A stretch of DNA of 64,000 bases from Ariolimax columbianus. Lineage: Eukaryota; Mollusca; Gastropoda; Stylommatophora; Arionidae. Location of the stretch: positions 150,787,571 to 150,851,570 of the forward strand of contig JAVGWX010000002.1 of NCBI GenBank assembly GCA_036924085.1. Direction: 5' to 3'. The notes beneath the pieces were generated by a model that was not told where the DNA came from, searched no databases, and worked only from the letters and a program-made list of their open reading frames with translations. The translations under genes were made by a program, and so were the position numbers. Of the stretch, positions 51,101-63,100 are shown piece by piece (positions within the stretch are counted from its first letter, which is position 1; each line of letters begins with the position of its first letter).

Positions 51101-54100
51101 TGCAAAGCACAGTAAACACACATCTTGGGAAACAAGGCAGATGGAAAAAAGCAGAATTTTAGCATAATATTTACATTATTTGAGTGTCTCTTTGTGACAT
51201 TGTACTTATATACCATCTTACAAGTTTTTAGTGTGTCACAAATGGCTTTCTTGTGACATTTTACTCACAAGTACACTGACATTTCTAAATTTATTTGCTT
51301 ACTTAAGGTACACTTTAATGGACTCATATCATTTGATGATGGAGAAGCTGCTGGCATGGGGACACCTGACTTGAAACTTGCCTTAGACATTAAACTGAAT
51401 GTAATTGCTTCTTATTGGGCCAACACCAATCCTACAAAAGGTAATGTTCTAAATAAAACTTGGTCTATGTTAAATAATTTTAAGCCTAGTGGGACTCTTA
51501 GCCTTTATTAGATTGTATCAACTATTGTTCATTAATACCCTTGCAGTTTTGATTTATCTATCTTTAGACTGTTATATACCCTATTGTGTGCATCTCACAA
51601 TCATTAGTCACCAAACTATTGCATTGCAAATGTGTTATTTCTTTATTTCAAGGCCAAGTTTTTCATAAACTGTATGAAAAGTGTGAGCCTTCAATGTTTT
51701 TGGAGTCACCAATGGGAAAGAGATCTCCTAACAAGACAGATGTGATGAAGAGAGTAGCAGAAGATGTTTCCTCATTTTATAATCTTCCTGGATTTGAAGC
51801 TGACACTGCTTTGGTTGTGACCTGGGAAAAGCTAAGACCATACACTTTAGATTTACAAGTAAAATCGATATTTGAAATGTTATTTAACTTTGTCCTTTTG
51901 GTTTTAGAATTCCATATTTGTTTAAACTAATAATAATGTTTTTCTTAATTGCTCCTCTTCTACCCTATGGGTGTAGAGGTTCTTTCTATATATACTTGCA
52001 ATTTAGTGTGCAGATGGACAGATAAATTGGCCTCTTGTGTCTTTGCATGATGAGGTGAAAGGGCCACCTCCTGTTGCCTTCATCCAGGCTACTATTGAGT
52101 AGGAATTTTGTTACCTTTATCATTTGGACTGGCTTGCCACAACTTATATAAATTTTGGCCTCACAATCTCTATTGCAAAGACAAAGGTTCTACATCAACC
52201 GGTTCCAGATATGGCCTATTCAGAACCTACAATCATGGTACATGGTCACTGTCTAAAAATTGTTTAACAGATTTACGTCCTTTGGCAGTACTCTATCTCA
52301 GGTTGTTCACATAGATGATGAAGAGAATACAAGAATAGCTAGGGCAGGTGAGGCATTAGGCAAACTTTGTAATTCTGTGGGAGATAAGCGAGGGAGCAGA
52401 ACTCAAACAAAAATGAAGGTCTGTGCTGCAGTTGTTCTACCTACCCATTTAGATGCTTGTGAGACCTTAACATCTACAGTGGTCATGTTGGGAAATTAAA
52501 CCACTTTCACATGTACTGCCTGCCAAAACAAACTACTGAGGATTAGATGGCAGGACATGGTGCCAAATACAGATGTGTTAGTGCGATCGGACATGTCCAA
52601 TATACATATCATGATATGTGCAGCACAGCTGAGATGAGATGGGCACGTGGTATGCATATTGGATTAACGTCAATCAAAAGAATTGCTCTATGGTGAACTC
52701 CCAAAATGCCAAGAGAACAAATGGTGGTAAGTGGGAACGGTACAAGGACACGCTGAAGAAATCACTAACCCAGTGCTGTATTAGCAATGATGACTTGGAA
52801 ATAATTTCCACAAATTGCACAGACCAGTGCAGCACTATTGCTAAGGGTGTTTAGAGACATGAGACATCAAGAATAAATGAGGTTGTACAGAAAGTAAGTT
52901 GGCTTACATCAACCCTTCTTCAACCCCTGGTGATAGGGGCTGTCCTATTTCCTTGCACTAAATATAACAGTCAATTCTGGGCTTATTTGGCTATCTTTGA
53001 ACTCATGGGAACAGTGAATGTTGATAAAGTGTTCCTCCTCCATTATTAAGTTTTACCAACAGAAGCCCAAGAATGTATTCCTTCCTCACAATCAAGGATA
53101 TTCTTAGTACAATGCAGGAACAGTTTCATTCCTTTATTCTAGATTTGTTCTAACCTTTCACGTAGTGACATTGACAGAGTTTGGATGTCCAGTTCTTAAT
53201 AAAAAAATTGACAGTATTGGACATTAGGTGTGGATGTAGTAAAGACACTGAAAGCAATCAATGATCACTGGTCAGATGATGACACTGCAATCAATGAACC
53301 AGCAATTAAAAAAACTTCAGAAGCTAGAGATCAAATGTGAATGGATTAGGGAAGGGCAGCTTGGTGGAACAGCTGGTGTGTATACGTCCAATGATCTGCA
53401 GGAACTATTAGTATCCATAACATTTGTATATCTACTGAAAGGGACTAAGCCCCTATGTGTATACCTAGATTTACTTTAATGTCATTTTGGCTTGAAATAA
53501 CATTACCATTTCCTTTGTTATATTTTAACATGACAACATTATTTGTTAGAGTAAACAAGAAGTATTCCCACTGGTAAATTATGCTCTAACTATACAGCTG
53601 AGGTTCAAGCACTTGAACAAGCTGCAAAAATGGTTGATGACAGCAATTGTGACTGCCATCAGGGAGTAATTTTTACCTATACATTATCTGTATTGCAAGC
53701 TCTCAGGGGTGGCACACTCCTACTCCTGAAGAATGAAATAAACAAAGTTGCTGTTAAAAAGTTAAAACACAAAACAAACTTTAGTGGCTACCATCCTACA
53801 GTGGTGTATCAGGTTTGCAAACAGGGGTGGAGTTTGAACATGAAGACATTGAAATCACATACAAATAAACACATGTACATGTGTAGACTTTCTGCTTCTC
53901 TACTTTGCACATGTGGTCTAGACAAACAAACTGCTGAACATGTTTTACAGGACTGTTGCCTGTATGGCCAGTTAAGATAGATTTACTGGCCCAAAAATCC
54001 AACACTATATTCAAAGCTGTACAGAGCTAAAGAGGAATTCCAGACAATAAGAACATCATGAGAACTCATCTGAAGGTGCAAACATCAAATATGGAATCAC

Positions 54101-57100
54101 AGAAGGAAGAAGATGTTAGTTTATTTGACTTTTCTTATTAAAATACTGTTTTTGTTTATCCAGTCATTGATTTTGATTAGAATACATCTGTTTTTTACCT
54201 TATGTGAAACTGTATATTACAACTTTTTTTGTACTTCAGCTACCATTATTATCAATTAGTACAAGTTTTTGTTCCATTTCAATAGACATCTGAGGAGAAC
54301 ACATTCCAGGCAATTTTTGTGAGTGGGTGGACAAAAGAAAACATAAAGGGACAATCAATCTTGTCTGGTAAAGTTTTAAATGCTCAATTATTAATGTTTG
54401 ATGTGTTACAATCATTTATGTTTTACAGGCACATTATGTTTAGTTTATAATATCTATTATAAATATTATATCTTTACCATAAATGCCAAGAAAACAAAGG
54501 TCATGTACCAACCAGTACTGGATTCATAGACTACAGTCAGCAGGCAGACGCTGAATGTCGTAGATAATTTCACGTAACTAGGCAGAACAATGTTGAGATC
54601 TGTCAGCCTAAATGATAAGGTGGCAAGCAGATTAGCAAGGGTCAGCATAGCCTTTGGTAAAATGCGCTCGGTGATGTGGGAACGTCGTGATATCAAAGTC
54701 AAGACCAAACTCAAAGTCTATTGTGCCACCATCATTCCAACCCTACTCTTCATCTGCGAATGCTGAACTGTGTACTCTGGACAATCAAGGAAGCTAAACC
54801 AGTTCCACACAGGCTGCCTGAGGTGAATGTTCCAGTTTTGATGGATGACAAGATCGTGTCACTGACATTGAGATGTTCTCCAGGGCTGACATGTCCAGCA
54901 TCCATGCACTGCTAGAAAAAGCACAACTAAGATGGGCCAGACACCTTGTTCATATGTCAGGTGAATGGCTCGCAAAGGAGCTTTTCTATGGCAAGCTGAG
55001 AGAAGGATAGTGGAAAAAAGGGTGCCCAAAGAAATGTTTTAAAGTGAGTCTGAGGGACTCACTGAAAAGTTGCCACATAGATGTCACCACCTGGGAATGT
55101 CTTGTGCAAAACAGATCTGACTAGAACAGCACGGTCAAAGCAGGTGTACCTACCTCCAAAGACCACCATGTTGTGAAAGCCCAGACCAGATGCCAGATGT
55201 GGAAATCATGAACAGCAGGAACACATCACCTTCTACAGACCTAGTGTGCCCTTTATGCAGCACGTGTTTTTGTGCCCTCATTGGCCTGTTCAGCCACACC
55301 TACATCCAGCAGGGAAATGTGTTACAAGGATGATGCCCTCATCAACAATATGGACAGTAATTATAATTATTATATCTAATAGAAAGGATGAGTTTATTGA
55401 CAAATGTAGCTCAGACATTGTTCAGAAATGTGTCAAGGAAAAAGTGTACCCATAAACACATTTCTGGCCACTTCTGCTACCTCTTGAATATACTGCTAGG
55501 CTCAGATAAGTAAATCTCCAGTTTGCATTCATTGTTATTGTTGTGAAATGTTGCTTGTTTTCATTTGTATTGTTCTTTATCCCTGACAAATGTCTTTTGG
55601 TTATAACATAGATTTCATTTATATTTCTCTTCAATACTTCAATTCCTGTAATTACCGTCTTTTGATATATATATATTTTCAATGCAATCACATCCTTGAT
55701 TGATTTCCATTATGATGGAAGTTGTAGTAAATCAGCTATTATTGCTTGCCTATAACAATAGTTTATAAGGTTTTGAGACACAAAGAGAACTAAGTGGTAA
55801 ATGTATATACTATATAACAAAAATCCTATGCTAATGAAGATTTAAACCTTGAAAATCATATACTTCACACATAAAAGACAAATTCAGCTCAAAACAAAAT
55901 GTCACTGCCGAGCGCATGAACTGCAACAGTCAGCGACCCAAAGCTGACTGCTAGCGTCAGGCCAGAGAACCAGAGCTGCCAAGACCCTTCTACACATCCA
56001 CGCAGTGATCCTGGATAACAGGCTGCAACAGAGCAGACTGGCTAAGGAGAAGGGATCAAAGAGGAAATGCTAACCCGGTACTCAGAAAATGCTTGCTGAA
56101 GCCGGATGTGTTGGACCGAAAGGTGCAAATATCACAGTCAAGCTGTAAACTATGACACAATGCATTCCGTAGTCTGGACTTCATTCTGCTACTTAAGCCC
56201 TTTTAGGGTTTGGTAGTGGGAGATTGAGAATGAACAAAGCCAAGCCAAGCCAAATGTCACCGCCAAAGTGAATTAAAAAGTATGGAAATAAAACACTTCC
56301 TGTTATAGAAAGAAAGGAAACATTTATGCATAAAAAGCTCTGTATTCCATTTCTTTGTAATAACCTCTTGTAACTTAAAGTGACTCTGGAAGTTCATTTG
56401 CACTAAGTGGATTGGACTATCCTTTTCTATGTTTTTCTAACAACATTGTTTTTATGATATATGGACCAATATGGAAGGTTATTATAATACCTGTTATTAC
56501 TTATGTTTCTTGAAAAGATAAATACAATTCCTGTATTATCTGTCATTGTTCTAGACATCCAAAGCAGTTGAATCATTTGTAACTTTTCTTGAAATGAACT
56601 TTTAGTAGAAATTGTCTATTACATCTACCTGATTAGTCCTTACATGTTTAGCAGGATGTGGATTCTATAATCTGTACTAGCAAAGTATTTTTAGTATGTT
56701 TTTGTTCTGAGTTTATTTTATGTGCTCACCTTTTCTTTGGTAGGAATTGAAGGAAAACATAGATAATGTTAAATAACTTCAATGGCATTCATTCAGCATC
56801 TTGCTCCAATATGAAGCATAGAGCAGCACTTCAGCTGGCCTTTTTTTTTACAGGATACCTGTTTCAGGGAATTTGCACACATTCACATTTTTTTCTTCAT
56901 TGTAAGGCATGGGTTTTGGCTGCGTCCGATCTCTTTATAGGAAGCCTGTACCCAAGCTTTTTCAGTGGCTGATCACAAAATCAATGCTGTTTTAAATGAT
57001 GAGGTTGTCAGTCCAAAACACAGCCCTCTTTAGTAGCCTTTTACAACATGTGCCTTTTTTGTAATACAGTAAAACTGGCTGAAATACAAACAAGGTTAAA

Positions 57101-60100
57101 AAATTTTTATTGATCAGAACAGTAGCAGACGTGAGCCAAGATTTGACGTAAATATGTCTTTATCAAGGACAGACAAAAAATGTGAACACAAATAGAAACA
57201 ATGAACTAATTTTAAGCAAATATAATATAAGATATAAAGCAAATCCTCAAGAAAATTCAATCATTCATCTCAAATATTACTTATTGGAATACTGGAATCC
57301 TCATTTTCAGTCAGACAGATCAGTGTGTAGATCCAGGTAGCCAATAGCTATCATTTTCTTCTGTAAATTTATCTGATTTGTCCTTAGAACATGCCATCCC
57401 AGGTCTTTGTTGGTTTGCCTTTCAGACTTTCAGTTGACTGTTAATAGTAAGTTTTTCAGTAGTTTTTTTCTTCTGGGTTACTAGGGCAGATAAAAGTGCT
57501 TCTCTGGGGTGTCCAACCTCCAGGCTTTTCTTTGTTGACATTTAACCTACCTATCAACTTTCTACACCTGAAGCAGGCTTCAGAAAGCACAGAGGGACCA
57601 GAGATCACATAATGAGTATGAGGATTTAGTAGTTTAAATTAGGAGTTACTTTCAAAATAACAGTTTAATTTTCTACTGCCTTTAGTTTCATTTTGTAGTG
57701 TAGGCAGTTTACCTGTTTCATAACTGTCAACCTGTACGATTTGGTCTGATATTGTACTTTTCTCAAAATTATGTTGGTACAATATTATCTTGTAAGGTTT
57801 TCTTTATACATTTACAAAGTAATATATACTTTACCTGTTTTGTTTCTTTTTATTTCATCAACCTTTCACTTCCCCACATACAATAATATTTTTAAATTTT
57901 GTAAAAATACATTAAGTCTTCACTACTATATTTTGAAAAGTGTAAAAGGAGTGAATATTGCTTATAACAAAAGTCAATTTAACTGATAAACATAAAATAA
58001 CTTCCCGAATGTATAGATTATTGAACAAACATTTAATCAATTTGTATGTAACATTAATTGATTTCTAACACTTGATGTTACATAATTTGTTGATAGTTTT
58101 GTAGTTTTTTTTATTAACCCATTTAGGGTTTTCATCTCATGAAATTGATTATGTTGTAAAAGTAATCTAAAAACATACAACAAATTTCCAAATACAATTT
58201 TTTAACCACCCCAACTTCACTATATTTTAAGTCCAATTAGATGTAAATTCTGTTTTAAGAACAATTAGGCCTATTTCTAATGCATATTTTAAAAAAATTC
58301 AATATTTCATTCTTTTCAGATGAAGTGTCATCTTATGTGATCTTTCTGTACCAACAAGGCTTGATGAACTGGCTGCATGTACCAGGGAGACCTATTGGTA
58401 TAGGTACCACAGGCTTAAACTTTCAGGATATTAGCAACACAGATACATCAACTGTTGAAATGCTTGACAGAATTCTTGGAAATACTGGTATGTTAGTAGT
58501 AATGGTCACCTATTCTGTCATGTTCAACAAGAATTTCACTTCATTCTATAGACAAACCCATAGATGTTGTCTTCCCAATCAAACGATGAAGAGTTTGGAT
58601 ACTGATGGTTGTTTTTGTTGTTGTTGTTATCCCATAGCTGCTGAGCAAGCTATTCTTATGCTATTCTTATTTAGATACATGTCTTCTTCAGTTGTTTCAC
58701 TGCTCCGTACAGTGTGTTGGCAATTGGCGACAGTGGTTGTAAGAATCTTTTTCTTTTGTCCACAAGCGCCTTGCACTTAATGAGTAGGTGCCCAACTGTT
58801 TCATCAGGATGAGAGCAATGGCTGCACAATGACAGGTTCTGGGGATTGATGTGGTTTAAGTGGCAATTGACTCTAGTATGTCATGTTCGGAGCTGAAATA
58901 TGAGACTTTGATCTCTTCTATGGAGTTTATTTACGTCAACATTAATTTTTTGCTGTGACATTTCTTTAAACACACTGCGACCTGTTGTTCCCGTTGTCCA
59001 CCTGTTCATCCAGATTTCTCGAGTATTTTTCTTAATAATTTGTTTTACTATGTGGTTACTGCAGAGTCTATCCAATTGTTGTTTCGTAGCTCCTGTCTTT
59101 GCCAACTTGTCGACCATCTTGTTCACTAGTAACCCACTATGTCCAGGGATCCATTGCAAGGTGACATTTATCCCATGGTCAGTGATGATGTTGTTGATTG
59201 TCCTCCCCACCAAGAATATCTCCTTTTTTTTGTATGGGGTGTTCTTTCCACCTCCCTACCAAGAATATCTGCTTTTCTTTGAATGGGGTATTCTTTCCAC
59301 CTCATTGACCAGACTACTGTGACAGTCTTTTTCCAGGAGCACGAATGTGTACATGAGAGATGAGGTCTTGATCAGTGTGTTTCATCTGATCATGATTACT
59401 TTCACTTCTATATAGTGAAATAAGAAACTAGGGCTATAAATAAATCATAGGAACATAATGATATCGCTTTTTTGTTTTTAAAGGTTGAAAATGAGCATGT
59501 CTTCTTTTAATTGACAGGTTACAATGGAGTATGGACTTACAAAGTTGGAAGTTCAAGTGGACCAGAGCAGAAATGCCATAAATATGTGTGCAGCCACGCC
59601 AATCTTGTCACAGACCTTAAATACCAAGCTGAGTTGAACCAGCTGTACAAATGTCCCTGTACCTTGGAAAGACTTGGTCGTCAATGGCAACTGTATGAAA
59701 AACGAGGACCGAATCGAGACATCTACTGCTATGCTATTAGTGCTTTGGCTAAACGTAGATTACTATTTGGGAATTTCAGAAACAAAGTAAGATAATTTTC
59801 TTTGTCTGTTAATAACAAAACCTGACCACTACTTATCATTGCATCATTATTTCACTTTTCTTTAACAGAAACACAATGTCCGTATCATCCTTTTCCTTGT
59901 ATGTTTCATTCAACAGAAATACATGTAGGGACTACTGCAATTGGTATCCAAACTATTTATGTATCCTTGTAGTTGTATGCTTTTGTAGGATTTTGCTTCA
60001 CATGATGATGTTGCCAGTCACTTCTGATCTGCTGTTTGCAACATGCACATGAGGGTTCTGTTCTGTCCCATTCTGGAAAGAATTTGTGGCACTCTACTCC

Positions 60101-63100
60101 ATGCAAAATTATATGTGCTTAGTCACTCTCTGCAAATGATAAAGAATGGATACTGATAGCTCCAGTACCTTTGTGACTCCATTTTCTTAGGTGCCTCTCC
60201 CTGATTGACCTACAATTGATTTAAAGAGTGTGCAGTTTGCTGATTGCTAGTTCATCGATTTCAGTGTCAACATCCAGATCCAGGTGGTGGTCATTAATTG
60301 ACATCGGAATATGCATTCAAAGTCCACACTATGGACACCTTTGAGGCAAAGATGTCAGCACATTCATTGTCATGAACCCCAGCAAATCTAGAGCAGTAGA
60401 TTTACATGTACCTTTGGTGGCTTGAGATTCTCTAAGTTTGCTATTCATTGATGATGTAGCCAGTTCTTTTGTACCTTTCAAAGCAAGGATTGAAAATCTG
60501 ATTTGCTGACTACCCTTGTTAAATGAGTCACAGATAGTCATCTCAAAGCTAAATTCACTACCTTTATTCTATTTGCAACTAAAATACAAGTTTCATCAGC
60601 ACCTAGAGCTGGTGCAGTGGATAGGATACCAGTCTGGCAAAGAAAACAAAAAGTAGTGTGGGTGCAGTCTTCAAGTTTGGCTGGCAAGGTAGGAAAAAAA
60701 CTACACAAACAAATAAATTGTCAACAGGAGGATGGTACATGGAAATCGTGATACAGGTCCCTCCCTCCCCCCACCCACACCTTAATACACCTACCCTCCC
60801 CCTCCTTATAAACCAATAAAAAGGTGTCAAGAATCTAAAGTGGCTGATAAACTTTCTCAAAGGGAGGATATCAAAGGGAGGATATCAAAGGGATGATGTC
60901 AAAGGGAGGATGTCAAAGGGAGGATATCAAAGGGAGGATATCAAAGGGAGGATGTCAAAGGGAGGATATCAAAGGGAGGATACAGCACAATGAATGAGTT
61001 GACAGAAGTTAGCAGCTCATAGTTTGCATTAGGGTCAGTGAACTAGAGTTGGCTAAGTCCCTGTTATGACTCCAAGTAGTGGCCATGGAAACATGGATTA
61101 CAGTGGAAAGGCAAAACCAGGTACCCCAAAAATCCCTCTGAAACCATCTATGTGTTGAGCCTGAAGGCAAAAATATCACAGCCTTGCTGTAAACTATGAC
61201 ACAACATCAAAAAGCCCTTTTCAGGATGATCACTGAATAAGAAAAAAAAACAACTTTCTGTTGCATTGTTGTGAATGCATTTTCATATCTTCTATAAGTA
61301 GGGAAGCAGTGCAGTTATAGCAGTGGGCTAACCGCATTTGGTGTCATGAAAATACTAATCAAGGTATTACTGTAATGATTGCATTTACCTCCAAACCGGT
61401 CAACTTCATTCAATAGAAATGCTCATAGCAATCTTATGAAACCTGCCCAAAAATCAGTTACATTTGTGCAGTTTGAAAGACTGTAGAGTGAATTCAGTCT
61501 CTTTACTGAGAGAGATACGTGCTCTAACCAGTTAGTCTCTCTTCTTCTACATTGGCAGTATAGAGGTCTTTCTTTTTAAGTATATACGTCCAATAAAGTG
61601 TGCAGACAAACAGGTGATTGACCTGTTGTGGTTTTGCATGAAAATGACCTCCTGCTCTTGGCCTTCACACAGGTCACTAATGGGTAGTAGTTTCACTACT
61701 GTTATAATTTTTTGCACAGAGAGCGACTAACAGTCTCTCATTTCAATTTTCAACTACCAAGGGTTCTTTTACATACACAGCATATACATGAGACATCTGA
61801 GTGTTTCATCTATCTATGATGTTAATAATATGATGGAGATATAATCCCTTTAGCTGTGAACTAGTAGCTCTTGACAGTCCTCCCAGACAAAAAGCAAAAG
61901 TCCTTCTCAGTTGAAGTTCCTATAAAGTTTGTTGTCTTAGATGAATCATGAAATAAAAGTGGAGGGACACATCTTTTGAGGATCCTAAAGGAAAGAAGTA
62001 GGTGTGCTGGCTTTCACAGCCACATCATGACCTGCCAGAACGTAGCACACACATCTGAATCGACCATCTCATCATTCCTCTGTCAGTCCTGCCAGCTCAT
62101 CTGTAGTGATGGCATGTTAGGCATTTGCAGCCACCTGGGAGATCATCACTAAGAGGTAGAGGTGTGTTGTCCACTGGCATGCATCTTTTTATGATCCATT
62201 AAGATCACTTATAGAGGGCAAGCAGCAAAGAACAAGACAAGAATACATTTAACTCACAGAGTAAAGGTTTATGTGTGTGGCCTAGAGCTTAAGTTCCTTA
62301 TTTGGCAATAAAACTGTTCCATTGAAAAATCTCACCAAAGGAAGAAAATTCTTGATTGAGTGGAGCAGGTGACCCTATTCCATTTGAGAATTGAACAAAT
62401 CAGATTGAATAGCCTCTTGTGCAAAATAAAACTGGTTTCATCACCCATGCATATGTGTGGTCAAGCAGCACAGACAGCCGAACTACAATAGGAACTGGGC
62501 ACTGCCTGACAGAGACTAACCTTCAAACAAAGATTTTTGGGATCCCTGAGGAACTCTCCTTCGTGGTAGCCTCTATCAAAGGAACTTAACTTTGCATGTA
62601 GACATAAAACATTGGGGAACAAGAAGACAAAGATGAAAATAAAGAAGTAATACTAACAAAAATGTTTATACAAATCAAATAAATTATAGAAAAAATTTGT
62701 AGAAGATGGCAACTATATATAGACTAGATAACTGTTGTGTAACTTAAAATAACCATCCCTTGAAATAGCAGGATACTAGTGGCACAAGATGTGGCTGCCA
62801 CTTCTGATAAGCAGATTATTTTCATATAAGTTTAATACCAAACAAAGCTGCCATTACACAAATTATTTCTGTTGCTGTGGTCTGTAGGAAAGACAATTAG
62901 AATGAGAAATGAAGGTCACTTGCCCCAACAAGCACATGCACTCTACAGTCTAGGTTTTCTTTTAACTTCTGATAGAAAATCAAGGCATACTTCAGCTTTG
63001 AACCGACGTCCTTATGATCAATGGTTTGTTATCATAACTGCTTCGCCGAAAACTAATAACTTGAATGTGCTGTATTAATCTCCTTCATGTCATCTGTTTT

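Noticed and set aside
57095..57180. LTR or Penelope-like element end
   Set aside because: A suggestive 3'-end-like block, but no protein motif, inverted ends or second copy was found.
58320..58780. 166-codon frame as one exon
   Set aside because: Similarity to NIDO stops at the GT donor at 58488 and the phase fits the next exon at 59518. The rest of the frame is intron read-through.
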